Positions 49,401-60,994 of a stretch of DNA of 64,000 nucleotides are shown here, piece after piece (within the stretch, counting starts at the first letter, position 1; every line of letters begins with the position of its first letter). The DNA lies in assembly GCA_008933995.1 (NCBI GenBank), contig WARS01000015.1, forward strand, positions 3,522,173 to 3,586,172, in the 5' to 3' direction. This DNA is from Datnioides undecimradiatus. Lineage: Eukaryota; Chordata; Actinopteri; Lobotiformes; Datnioididae. The position numbers and the translations under genes were made by a program. The notes under the pieces were generated by a model. It worked only from the letters and a program-made list of their open reading frames with translations. It was not told where the DNA came from and did no database searches.

Positions 49401-52400
49401 AAGTGCTTCAGCTGTTCTGTAACTTGTTTATAAGACTTTGTGAATGCAGTCAGCTTTGCTGAAGTACTTAAATTATTATATTTGATTAACCCACTTTTCT
49501 TTAATCTGTATTTGAAACACAACAGTAACTATGATGAAAAGCAAACTGTCTTCAACAAAAACCAGGATGCACCACCGTACTGTTGTTAATGTTAGATCAT
49601 AATCTGGAAAATAGACTGTTTGTCTGCTCCCCTCTGCAGCTGTCCATTTTCCAAAAGTCACATGTTGTCTCAAGTTTTATTATAACTGTAAACGTGAATT
49701 TTCACATCTTCAAGAAAAGCAAGAATACCACATGAAGAAACCCTTATTTGAAAACCATCAATCTTATTCACATGACAGAATGATCGGTGTATGTTGCTGA
49801 CAGGTGGTTTTTGTGCTCCAGCGGCAACTAATGCCAGCAACATCTGATAAATTACTGTGGGCCCATATGGTATTCATACAAGGACCCCATCTGGAGGCTG
49901 ACTTCATAATATTAAATGAAAACAAATAGCCAGCGGCAGCTTCCTCTTCATCTTTTCCCTCCAGTGTCGTATTTTCAAGTTCTGCATATTAGGATGAGGG
50001 TGCCAGAGCGTTGTCATGTGCGGCATGCTTCAGAAAACAGAGGCCACGACTCAGCTGGGGACTAAAGAAAGTTTCTCTTGTTAAAACTAAGTGAGAGTTC
50101 TGTTATTACTCTGATTTATAAGATGGCACGGATGTACCAATTATAACTGTTCACTTTAAAGGCAAAATGGTTGTTTTGATGTTTTGACGCTGAGTACAAG
50201 CAGAAATCCCATGACCATGAGCCTGGGTCACTTTGTGGATTAGAGTTGTTAATTGACTTTTTCACTGCCATCGGATCTGTCTGATCACTCTAACAGGATT
50301 TAGATGGTTAAAAGCTGCAAAGATGATCACATAAAACCACAGATCCAGAGCCATATTGGATTATCATAGCTGCAGAATTTATGACACTTCTACTTTATCC
50401 TGTTAGTTCAATTTCCCCAATCTGAAAGCTAGTTTTTTGACAAATTAACCCAAATGCGGAATATGTATTTGGTATCCATATTATAATGTGAGTAAATGTG
50501 CATGTGCTGGATTTTGGTAAAGGGAAAACAATTTCTATCATTCACAGTATAACTGAGTTTTTAAAAAAATGGTTGGTAGACACCAAGAAACACAAACCAC
50601 AAACTTGGTAAAAATGAGGTTAAAAAGCAAAAATAATAAAAAACAAATGATAAAATCTGATGGATAAAGAAGCAATTCAAATTTAAAGCAAACACACTAA
50701 AATGCCTGGGACTAATATAAATTAAAATTAAAAATGTAAATTGCACCAAAGATTAAAAATGATAAAAATGATCATCAGTCAGCTCTGCTTCAGTTCTTCT
50801 TTAAAAGCAAAGAGCTGAAAGGCACCAGGTCAGCAGAGCAGCCCAACTCTGCTCTTTTCCAGCCTTTCAAGCTCTCAAGAGTTTCCTCTTCAGCTGTTGA
50901 GAATTGACCTTTGTCAGCTTCAGGTTCACAGTTAGAGTTGCAATGTGTAAGAAAACATGAAGCACTTCTCGTGTATGCAGAGTTAGCATCGGCAGGAGTG
51001 AATCTAAAGGAATCTTCTGTACATGTGGGAACGTTTCATGTTTATGTGGAATGAAAATCTTATTGTTGTCATATTGTGTAGAAATAATGTTGGGGTTGAT
51101 AATGTAGAACAGGCCCAACAGAATGAGCTGCAGATGTGTCTCTGAACTCTTCTCCTCCCTCTGAGGTCTGGATGAATAAAAGCCTGTTAATGCAAAGATT
51201 TAACATGGAGCCATGTTGGTCCATCTGTGCATATTACTGTTGGCACACAGCCAGCTCTAATCCTTCTGAGTGTGTATGTGTGTGTGCATGCTCACATACG
51301 TCAAGTGTGCAGGCTCCGCCATCTCTCATCCTTCCTCTCTACCCCTGTCTATACAAAACCACATAGAACAGACAAATGAGCATTCATGATTGGAGCCTTT
51401 TGTTTTGACCTCAACTCAATTTTCCAAGAGTACATCATTTCCTCCTTTATGATTAGATAGAAAATATAGAAATCAATAAATTATCATGAGATTTGCCAGG
51501 ATTCCTCACATCACTTTAAATGATTAAACAACAGCGTAGATCCTCACAATAATAACAAGATTTTTGATGACTCTTCTGCACATTGCTTGTTATTTTACTG
51601 TATGCTATTATTCTCATGCATAATATTGATAAAATGGTGAGGAGGAAGAAAACAGCACAATTTTATGTATATGACTCAATGAAATATGCACAGGTACATG
51701 CAATATAATATGATCTATTCTAGTAAAGGACAAGATAAGAACAGAGCTAAATGCTAACATCACCATTTTGATATGCTCACAGTTGGGAAAAGGGCAAGAA
51801 GTAATTAAACAAAGAGACATGAGGAAATACATCAAAATAAAACAGAAAATAACACAACAAAAACTTATAAAAGATTATTCAGTATTATTCACACAGATAA
51901 CTTCAGTATGGTATTGGACAAACCAGCAGAGAGACCAACTTACAGACCAACAGACAGATCAACATTATCCCTAAAGAGCATTGCAGCTAGCTAAAAATAG
52001 TCCTATTGTCAGTGGCTTTTTCCCATAACAAGCAAAAGCTATTAAGAGCTGCCAAAGCTTTAGATGAGGACTTTTTTTTTCCCACAGAACATCAGACTAC
52101 CACTCTCTTTGAAAGAAGCACGACTGCTGTCCGTGATGCTCATGTCACTTTCAGGAGAAATCAATAATTCTGCAGTCTGTGGTGAACTGGGATACGGTGA
52201 TTGACTTGTCCACTTAACTTGCAGCTGTGTTGATGACAGGGTCTAATTAGCCACTGGGGTGGTCAGTCAAACCTGACTGCAATAATATATGTATGCAAAT
52301 AGAGCTTAGAGATTTGTTTTCCCCCACTTGGCGTGATAGAAACAATCAAAACAAATACTCTCAATCCCAAAATAAATAACTAGAAAACTTATTGTGAATC

Positions 52401-54080
52401 TCTAAATTCTCAGTCACTCTATTAATAGCTATAAGTAAACTAAAACAAGTTGTAGTACTTTTTTTTTAAAAGTACAATGTATTTCTATGTATTTTGCTCC
52501 TTTAGGCTTGAAGCAGACACGTTGACTGTCGACATGTTGACCTGGAGCAACTGTTAATATGCATTATAGCATAATCATGTTGCTCTCCAGCATTCGATGC
52601 TGTGATGAGGGCGATTGTGTAATGATGAATTCCAGTGAGTGAGTCTGCTGCTAACTCTCTCTCTCTCGTTTGCATGTAAACTGTGTTCAACAGACGTTTT
52701 CCCGTGACAGACATTTCAAGTTGCAAAAAAAAAAGGACAAGTGAAACAATTTTTTTTCACATTTGCACTCGTGATTGTCCTGCTGTGAAGCCAAAAGCCC
52801 ACATCAGCTATGCAGCTTGTAGCTTTGCCTCATGCAAAAATCCTGCAAAATCATTGTGCTTCAATAATAACTTGTGTATGATTTCAGGCATATGAAGTTA
52901 CAACATCACCTCCTGAGGTTACTTTGTTCCACAGATCATTTGAACACGATTACAATCTATTTCTGATATTGTCGCTCAGACTCAGTCCATTTTAATCCTC
53001 AGTGTGTGGTTGGATTTTAGGTAAACAGATTTACTCTGTTGACCGTTGCATCTCTGCTACACTCTAATCTATATAATGGGTTTCAAGCAGAAGATACTAA
53101 TGTAGTGATGATGCTCAAGTTGCCTTAAAATACAATTTGAGCAGCACAATGGCTGGAACCTGATCTCGTATGGCGGAGGATCCTGAATCAAACTACAAGG
53201 GACGAGGGGGAGAACAGTCCTGATTGCAGGAATAGATATAACTGTTGAAAAACACAGTGGCTGGTTTGTACCCTGAGGTACCCAGATTTTACCCTGGACA
53301 GCTTCATAAATGGGAATACATGTTATTCTTACATATGTTGTGGCTGTCATGGCCAAGGTTGAGGACAAGTTATATTTATAACATAAATGCTGCATATAGA
53401 TGACAAATGCAGTCTGTGAATGGTATATACTCAGTACAGTGGAGCTGAGTAAATGCATTAGTATTAATATTATTGTTAGCCGTAACCCCAAGGGTGCCAT
53501 GGAAACAGCAGATTTAAAGGGATAGTCCAGGTTTTTTTGTATGTAAATTATGCGTAATGTGCCGAGAATCCATCGTTCATTCATCACTAAATATTGATTG
53601 GACCATTGATCAACTCTCTTGTTTTAGTCAGATTTCACAAGAGAAATATGCAGGAGTGGTATAAGATCCCGGGATCAACCATGTGTTCGCACATCAACCA
53701 TATGTGCCGCATATTCTGCCAAAGTGACAGTGAGTGAGGAAGTGATTGCACAATGAAAACATCTCTGGAAAACATCAGCCAAAAGCCTGAAAACAATCTG
53801 TGTCTGTCTCAAAGTGTCTGAAAAGCTATGCATGCATTTCATAAACAGACAGACATGATGTACAGGAACAAATAAAGATTATGTTTTCACATACATACAC
53901 TACACATGTACATATGTTACATGTGACTACACATGTATGTCACAACAAAGCTTTATAATGTAAAGTACAGAATCTTTATTTTAATTCTTTATTTATGGAA
54001 AGGAAGATGAATCTTAAACAGGATGTCATTTAAAAATAATTAAAATAAAATATAATAGAGCATGGCAATTTCAGTGCCAC
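46450..54080. other. Gene desert between ficd and cmklr1
   Basis: No exon set or domain-bearing ORF is visible in this 7.6 kb. Composition alternates between AT-rich stretches (e.g. 47870-48150) and more complex, evenly composed islands (about 47080-47350, 48900-49300, 49790-50060). In a fish genome these could be regulatory, but that needs alignment. The longest open frame (172 codons, minus, 53069-53587) has no recognisable domain. Confidence 0.5.

Positions 54081-54085
<5 letters not shown>

Positions 54086-54116
<31 letters not shown>
54086..54116. repeat. (AT)n microsatellite running into the gap
   Basis: An alternating TA tract of about 31 bp is cut off by Ns, so its true length is unknown. 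Confidence 0.9.
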
Positions 54117-54188
54117 NNNNNNNNNNNNNNNNNNNNNNNNNNNNNNNNNNNNNNNNNNNNNNNNNNNNNNNNNNNNNNNNNNNNNNNN
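54117..54188. other. Assembly gap (72 N)
   Basis: Seventy-two Ns join an (AT)n tract on the left to retroviral leader sequence on the right. The remaining body of the retroelement may be missing or collapsed here, so the gap length should not be taken as real. Confidence 0.95.
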
Positions 54189-54690
54189 ACCCCGGACTGC
54201 CCTCACGTACGGTTCTACGAACACCAGTTACGGTGCCACGCCACGTGAGCGCCCTCGACAGGTCTAGAGTCCCGGACTCACCTCAGGTACAATTTACTGG
54301 CCAATTCTCTTATCAAACAATTTAAATCAAACTCACCTAGGGAGGTCCCCTCCTCATCAGACTGTTATGTCCTGGCGGGTTTTATTTTTCAACCTCTCGG
54401 AGGCCAAAATCTCGCAAGGCTCTAGCCACCCCAGCTACTGGCCTCCACCGCGGTACAACAACGATCTCTTTCTCCAATCACTTCACCGTATTACAGACAA
54501 TGAGGACACAGGGCTTAACGTTACTTTTGTTCTATATTCAATCTGCAGAAATTCGTTTAAAACAGATCTCTGCTCACCCTTTAGTTGAGGCCTCGTGCGT
54601 TGTCCGTGTGTCCGAGTTGTCTGTTTCAAAACTCGCAAAAATCCTGTTTCCAAATTAAACTTTTACTCCTCTCGCCACTCTCCTGCCGTC

Positions 54691-54708
54691 ATCACGTCGA
54701 GGTCACGA
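54691..54708 (-). other. Primer binding site, tRNA-Trp type
   Basis: This 18-mer, three bases inside the LTR edge, agrees with the 3' end of vertebrate tRNA-Trp at 16 of 18 positions (as I recall that tRNA), with mismatches at 54700 and 54707. Its position and orientation define the adjoining LTR as the 5' LTR. Confidence 0.7.
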
Positions 54709-54711
54709 AAT

Positions 54712-55412
54712 TGTTGAGTTCTCCATCTGAACTCGCGTGTTCGTTTGATGAAGGATGCAGGAGTCTCCTCAAAGTTAAAAATCACCAATTCTTTTATTTG
54801 TCTTCTGACAGCAAAGTATGCATAAGAAAAAGAGATCGTTTACAGAGCTCTGGACCAGACTATGTTTCCCTGACAGACATACAGTCACAGCATCAGTTCA
54901 CGAAGTCTGATGATCTATCTTTCCCTGGTCCGTGTTATATTACTGTTACACATAGGAAGTAAAGAACGTGCGTGTAATCGTTTCTCATTGGCTGCATGGC
55001 TGGACACTCCTTTTTGCAGGTGTCCTCCTCGTGTAATCTGACTCCGCTCTCGTGATCAGCGTCAGCCGTTGATAGCTCCTGTTTTCTGTGTAGAAAAAAC
55101 AATACAACACCGCACATTCCCACACCAAAAGCTATCTTCTGCATTCTTGGTAGCCTTTCGCCCAAACAGACAGTAACTATCTCAGAAGGCCACAGCTGTA
55201 GATTGTACAATAAATGGAGTTGTTCTTGACTCCTGCTGTACATTCTGTTCCTGAATATCTTGTTCTGATGTCTCTGTTGAATCTCCTTTCTCATGCAATT
55301 GCTACTCTACGTGTCTGAGCAGTGTGGTTCTTTTGTCTACTGTGATTAAGAAGTGCAAGCGTCTGCATATCAACTCTCTTGCACATAAGCAATGTAGCAA
55401 TACATCTCAACA
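54712..55412 (-). repeat. Retroviral long terminal repeat
   Basis: The ends form the perfect 7-bp inverted repeat TGTTGAG/CTCAACA with canonical TG..CA termini. In LTR orientation there is a U3 of about 500 bp, with CCAAT at about 54986-54990 and a TATA-like AATATAA around 54937-54943. AATAAA (plus-strand 54793-54798) and an 80-bp U5 follow. A 119-codon open frame (54935-55294) lies in U3 with no recognised homology. Confidence 0.75.
54793..54798 (-). terminator. LTR polyadenylation signal
   Basis: AATAAA in the LTR orientation, 80 bp from the LTR inner edge, as expected near an R/U5 boundary. Confidence 0.65.
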
Positions 55413-58400
55413 ATATATATATTTAAAATTGAATTTAAAGGTTTGTGACTCAAAGTTTAAACCAATTGAATTTGAGCTGACAATGTTACAGTGTGTTTGG
55501 ATTTTCAGGAATAAAATGCAAACAACCTATTTAAAAACTGAGTCTTCCAGTACATCGTAGCTCTAATGATAGCAAGGTCATGCTTATTCCAGTACCCCTA
55601 TACACAAAAGCTCTGCAGGATGACTGCAAAAAAAAAAAAATCTAATTAAAGATAACAAAGTGCTTTATCGAGCCTCACAGGGAGGGTTTTTTGCAGCCTC
55701 TTTCCTCTATAGAGAGCAACACAACTTAAGTTTCTCAAGGACGCTCCATCAGGATACAGGAGGTGCTTGAACTGAAGTCATCTGTTGAAGAATGACCTTC
55801 GTATTTTTACTGTGCCACCCCGCTGAACCTCAGGTGTCACTGTGATGCATTCGGCTTAGATACACTGGAAAAAAAGCTGTTTGTGTGTATGCAGAATGGC
55901 CCAAGGATGAATGTGAATTGAATGCCAGTATGGATTGCTCTACACTTCACTGTACCTCAAATACTGAAATATTTTTGTGTATTTTCAGTAGAAATCTGAA
56001 ATAAATGAACTTGTAATCACTTAAAATGAAATATCGCATTAATGATGTCCTAAGTAGGACCTGCATTGCATTTCCTAAAGAAAGGCTATACCTGGTTATT
56101 GTGTTTGATTATTTGTAACCTCAGTCTTTATTAGGAAATCTAATTTGCAGGGCAGCAGCAGGTCAGTGTGTCCTCTGCAGTGGAAGTGGATTTGCTGAAA
56201 AAGACTTAAATGAGTCGGGCAGACATGCAGCATGCAATTAAATATTTCCTAATTTACCGAAGGGCCACATGCAACTCAGGATTTACATGTGTAAGCTCGT
56301 TGCCCAAACATGCCAATATGGTAACAGTCAAGAAAACATTTCAACACAAGAGGAAGCTCAAAAGAAATCAATCAAATCATTCAAAAGAAATGTTTTCCAC
56401 TGAGTATCTGAGGTGAAAAGAACTTCTTCCCAAAGATGCTTTTTCTCATTTGACATATGTTTTTGTGCGCAGAAAATCAATTACCGTGGAATAATTGAAA
56501 AAAAAAAAAAACCCAACAACTTTATTTTTAAAACTGCACAGAGGAGGGAAAAAAAGGAATTATTAATTAAACATCAGGACACCAGATGGAAACTACATCT
56601 GAAGCCTGAAGAAAATACATTAAAGTAAATGATTGCATAATGATGAAAAATGGAAAATAAAGTGATCATAATTTCACCGATTCTAACTGGTTAGGTAGAA
56701 AGTGGCCCTTGCTAAGCTGAAAACTGCATGAAAGCACTGCAGCACTGCAAAAACATCTTTCTCCAAATATTGTGTTTGGGTTTTTTGACATGGATGAGTA
56801 CCACTGGTTTAGTTTCAAACACATCCCAGACTTGCTTTAAACTATCTGGCACATTTCCATTTATCATATTAACATTATGTCTAAATGTTTTCTCGTGCAC
56901 TTGTACAGGGGGTTTCAGTTACTCTAGTTGATTGATATTGTAGTCAGGCAGAGCTGGTTGGAGCTGGTTGCCAATGTACTATTTTATTTTAATAGTTTAA
57001 AAGCCTCCACATCCCTGCAATGCGTCCATACAGTTGCATTCACTCATGCTGCCTCATGAAACTCATGCTGTTTGATTGACAGCTCCTTCACACTGGTATT
57101 AGTTTATAATGTCCCTTTTCTACATAGAAATCTTCATAGAAGATTGTTCTTCAAGTATATGTATTATTCAGATGATTGTATATATCCTCTAGACTATACC
57201 TACACTTACAAAGGCTATTTGACTCCAGTAGCAGTGTCACAAATCGACTTGTCTAAAGGAAGTGGTGTGCGTATCTCTACTCTTAAAATACTTAAAACAC
57301 TGACTCTGCAAATGCTTCAGAAGAAGGAAATGCAGTCAGCATGTTTGTTAGACTGCACAAATGTACACAGCATTCAATGTAACACAACTTCTGTTTGTTT
57401 ACAGAACTTGGCAGAGTCCCTTTAAGATAAACAGGTTATATCTCATTCAGATCCTATAAATGGTTGCTGAATAGCTGAAAATTCATTCAAAACAATTTTT
57501 TTTATGTAAAAAGCAGAAATGGTTATGAAGTTTATAAATTCAGACCTATTATTTTATATCTGGGGGTCATTTTCATGTAGATTTGAAGTGAAACCAACAC
57601 ATTTGCCTCAAATCACATTAAAGAATAGAAAGTGAAGGCAAACTACAAAACTATTAAGAAGAAGCTTTCTTCATCTTCTAAATAATGGTTCAAACTACGT
57701 CTCTGAGTACTTTGCATTTTTCCTTTTATTAATTATGTCTCCGACAGTGACTCTTCATCTCACTAAATCTCATCCGTTTATTATCTTGTCAAAACGTGGG
57801 AGTCTCAGATAACATCAGGAATCCAGCGATATGCTTGATCCTCCCCTCTCATTAGAACATTTTTAAACCAAGTAACTTTGCCATCTGTGGTTCGTCTTCC
57901 TGCTGCCTCTGCTTCCTCGTGCTCATGAGAAACACTGGACGCTGCGGATGGATGCATCTGCCTCCACGTTTATGACTCCATGAAGCTGGACGTATGCGAG
58001 CTGATTTAGTCAGTAATGATGGCAGAGATGTGCTGTGGCCTGTATTTACAACAGCTGTTGCTTTCTGCATGCATTAGTAGAAACATCTGCATCAATAGCT
58101 GCAGCTGAAATATTAGATTAAAATATGTGTTTATTGCCTGAGACTCATCATTTCACTCAATGCTTTATGGTTTAATGAATACCGTGGCCTTGCATGCTTT
58201 CCTCCTCTCACTGAGTTGAACAATTACATCTGGCCAGTAACATTCATATGGTAGAGAAGGCATATCACAAAACTCACAGGAGAGTTCATGTATACTTCTC
58301 TTTTTCCGAGGCCAAAAGAACTTTGTAACTAAAGAATTTATATAGTTTGAAGCAGTACTTTTATACAAAAAACATTAAGAGAAATTAACACATTTCTAAA

Positions 58401-58465
58401 CAATATTTTACAATTTGCTGGGATTATGGTTAGATACTTAAAAAGCTTGAGTTTGCAGCATTTGC
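55413..58465. other. Intergenic; nothing recognised
   Basis: AT-rich DNA with poly-A runs and short open frames of at most 117 codons, none with known domains. No RNA genes seen. Confidence 0.5.
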
Positions 58466-58469
58466 AGGG

Positions 58470-58676
58470 ATCTTTCACTTAAGTAAAATACTAATACTAG
58501 TGAAGGAAAAAGTACAATACTTCTTAAATATATATAGAAGTGAAAGTATGAAGAGGCGTAGAAAAAAAGACTCAAGAGATCCTCAAGTATCTCAGTATAT
58601 ACTTATTTAAAACCCTTCAAGTGATGAAATAAAGTAAATGGTAAACGCCTAAAAATGCAGTACTGAAAGTATTCAG
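58470..58676. repeat. Probable fish dispersed repeat upstream of cmklr1
   Basis: Phrases such as CACTTAAGTAAAATACTAATAC, AAAAAGTACAATACTTCTTAA and GTACTGAAAGTATTCAG resemble the AAGTAAAAGTACTAATAC part of the same dispersed repeat class as at 21212. The copy is diverged and its ends are unclear. It ends about 60 bp before the probable first cmklr1 exon. Confidence 0.4.
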
Positions 58677-58739
58677 GGGATGGCTGTATTGAGAAACCAC
58701 CCTGTCAGCTGACTGCTAAGCAAATGGGTTGAGAGAGGG

Positions 58740-58828
58740 TTTACATTTTTAAAGGAAACAGCACAGCTCTGTTGACACTAAACTCTGGACACCACCAAGT
58801 CAACAACTGTGGAAGGTCTGTGCTGCAG
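58740..58828 (+). other. cmklr1: Probable non-coding first exon of cmklr1
   Basis: A donor (GCTGCAG then GTATGAC at 58829) and an acceptor with a good pyrimidine tract (TGTTTTCCCACAG, exon from 58953) bound a 124-bp intron immediately upstream of the coding exon. The transcription start is not visible, so the left edge is approximate. Confidence 0.5.
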
Positions 58829-58986
58829 GTATGACATTGTTCAATGAGCTGAATATCATACAGGAGTTAATTTACATTCAAATATATTTACATTTAAGTA
58901 GCTAGTTGGAAAAATTTGATGAATTTAATAAAATTGTTTTGTTTTCCCACAGAAATCTCTGAGACTGTTCTGTTCCTCAAGGCAAA

Positions 58987-60024
58987 ATGGATTATACAGA
59001 TGATTTTTCATATTCTGACTATAACTACAGTTATGACAATATCACTGTAATTGATGAGCCAGTTTTTCAGCACAAATCAACATGTGTAGAGGAAAAGTTG
59101 TGCATATCTCTACTCGTGGTGAACATTGTCATTTTCCTGCTGGGCTTCTGTGGAAACGCTTTGGTCATCTGGATTGCTGGCTTCAAGATGAAGAAGACGG
59201 TCAACACCACGTGGTACCTGAGCCTTGCGATCTCGGATTTTGTCTTTTGCGCCTTGTTTCCTTTCAGCATCACAAACATGCTTATGGAGGAGTGGATCTT
59301 TGGCCGCTTCATGTGCAAATTTGCCTCCTCCTCTATGTTCCTCAACATGTTCAGCAGCATCTTCCTCCTGGTCATCATCAGCGTTGACCGTTTTGTGTCA
59401 GTTGTGTTCCCAGTTTGGGCTCAGAACCATCGAACCATTAAAAAGGCGTCCATTACTGTCTTGCTGGCTTGGCTGCTTGCTATTGCCTTGAGTATCCCCT
59501 CTATGATCTTTCGGGAAGTGAGCAGTCACCTGGGTAGGACCATTTGCTTCAACAATTATACACTTCACCCACACAGTCACAAGATAGTTGCATTGAGCCG
59601 CTTCCTTGCAGGGTTTGTTGTCCCTTTCATCATCATCATAATCTGCTACTCAGTCATCATCCTCAAACTTCGAACCAACAGGATGACCAAATCCTCCAAA
59701 CCCTTCAAGGTCATGACTGCACTTGTTGCTGCTTTCTTTATCTGCTGGCTGCCGTACCATGTGTTTGTCCTGCTCGAGATGAACCACCAGAAACAAGACC
59801 ACAGCATTTTAATCATCGGACTCAAAGTAGGCACTTCTATGGCGGCGGCGAACAGCTTCCTCAACCCAGTGTTGTATGTTTTCATGGGGAATGACTTCAA
59901 GCAGAAGTTCAAGAACTCTGTGCTCTCAAAGATGGAGAATGCAATGGCGGATGAAGGCCGCACCATCAGCCGATACCTGTCCAGGTCCAGCTCCATGGAT
60001 GGCAGAGCTTCAACTCACATCTAG
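58987..60024 (+). CDS. cmklr1: Chemerin receptor-like GPCR (chemokine-like receptor 1)
   Basis: An intronless coding sequence of 345 residues (human about 371). The N-terminus is acidic and Tyr-rich with a sequon at N18, as in chemoattractant receptors. Seven membrane helices run from about 40 to 300. The C110-C187 disulfide cysteines are present. Family motifs are GNALVIW (TM1), LAISDF (TM2), DRF at 134-136 followed by VFPVWAQNHR, CWLPYH (TM6, 253-258) and NPVLY (TM7, 293-297). A Ser-rich tail (RYLSRSSSMDGR) offers GRK sites. The PVWxQNHR loop is characteristic of the CMKLR1/GPR1/FPR group, and the place beside ficd matches CMKLR1. CMKLR1 couples to Gi and guides leukocytes to chemerin. GPR1 (cmklr2) or a teleost paralogue is the alternative, made less likely by synteny. 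Confidence 0.92.
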   Translation: MDYTDDFSYSDYNYSYDNITVIDEPVFQHKSTCVEEKLCISLLVVNIVIFLLGFCGNALVIWIAGFKMKKTVNTTWYLSLAISDFVFCALFPFSITNMLMEEWIFGRFMCKFASSSMFLNMFSSIFLLVIISVDRFVSVVFPVWAQNHRTIKKASITVLLAWLLAIALSIPSMIFREVSSHLGRTICFNNYTLHPHSHKIVALSRFLAGFVVPFIIIIICYSVIILKLRTNRMTKSSKPFKVMTALVAAFFICWLPYHVFVLLEMNHQKQDHSILIIGLKVGTSMAAANSFLNPVLYVFMGNDFKQKFKNSVLSKMENAMADEGRTISRYLSRSSSMDGRASTHI

Positions 60025-60061
60025 AGGTTGTTACATTACTCCAAAACTAACAACAGTTGTT

Positions 60062-60089
60062 TAACAACAACAACAACAACAACAAAAAC
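60062..60089. repeat. (AAC)n microsatellite in the cmklr1 3' UTR
   Basis: About seven AAC/ACA units lie some 40 bp after the stop codon. Confidence 0.9.
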
Positions 60090-60925
60090 TATTTTCAAAT
60101 ATGCAATTCATTTCTACAAGATATAAAACACATCAGTCTCATTCAGGAAGTTTCCAGTACAGTGCCTGTGGACAAGGACAGTACATTGATGATAGTAAAC
60201 ATATAAAACGTGCAATCATTTTTTTAAGCATTGTCTTAAATTATAACAGGCAACCTTGGAGGGGCTCCTCACAGCATCATGTTTCCTAAATGGTTGTTGT
60301 TTGCAAATTGCAGATTACTTTGTGAGTCTGGCAGGAGTAATGCAAGCTCATGCAGAGACTTAAAGCTAGTATTTTTTTTTTGATTAGTGAAACATGTGAA
60401 AATGTATGTCGCAAACTGCAGCTTTTATGTTGCAAATGTGGTGGAAAGGCTCCAGCAGAAGTGGCTCGTTTACTGTAGAAATCATTGTAGCAGTGGTTTC
60501 ATTTGCGTCTTTGACCTTTGAACTGAATTTTTACTCAAAAGATCATACTGTTAAAAAATCAACAGAGGACACTTTAAACTCTTTGGATTCTTGATGTTTC
60601 TTTTTCTTGTACAGAAAACCCCACCTTACTGTCTTTTCACCTCCAAACAGACTTTCTGAGGCTTTATTTCCTGACACCAAAGATTGCAGCTATTTTTGTA
60701 TTGCAGTATTTAAGTGGTTTTTCAGACTGACCTGAATATGATGTGCAAATGTGTGAAGGACTGGCACGCACTGTGTAGTTTGTACTCTCAGTAAACTCAG
60801 TAAAGCAACAATGGTAGAGCTCAGATATCACACATCCAGGTGTTATTTTCTCAACAAACTGCTTGTTGAATGGGCCATTTTTATGTTTGATATTTCATGA
60901 GCTGTACATTAAATGTGGTTTGTGC

Positions 60926-60931
60926 AATAAA
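60926..60931 (+). terminator. Polyadenylation signal of cmklr1
   Basis: AATAAA about 900 bp past the stop, followed 40 bp later by a back-up AATAAA and a GT-rich stretch (TTGTGTCTGTTGTCTG) that fits a downstream element. Confidence 0.6.
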
Positions 60932-60994
60932 TGTTTTTCTAATCTTCTTGTGTCTGTTGTCTGAAATAAAGCTCTAACAATTGTGACAATCAGC

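Larger units (their letters stand above)
54189..55412 (-). mobile_element. Endogenous retrovirus, 5' LTR plus leader, minus orientation, truncated by gap
   Basis: Read on the minus strand there is a 701-bp LTR (54712-55412) bounded by TGTTGAG...CTCAACA, three spacer bases, a tRNA-Trp-type primer binding site, then about 500 bp of non-coding leader that stops at the gap. The leader contains donor-like GGTGAGT sites near 54335 and 54280. No gag, pol or env homology is present in the sequenced part. The right-hand flank is ATATATATAT and the left flank beyond the gap is (AT)n, consistent with insertion into an AT repeat. GC content is clearly higher than the surroundings. The viral genus cannot be assigned without pol. 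Confidence 0.75.
60025..60990 (+). other. cmklr1 3' UTR
   Basis: Extends from the stop to AATAAA at 60926-60931, with a second hexamer at 60965-60970. No coding potential inside. Confidence 0.6.

Noticed and set aside
52500..53587. Open frames of 70-172 codons in the desert
   Set aside because: AT-rich chance frames with no domain, start context or splice partners.
53500..53590. Stretch resembling a common fish repeat (AAAGGGATAGTCCAGG)
   Set aside because: Only a short resemblance with no ends or inverted repeat; too weak to annotate.
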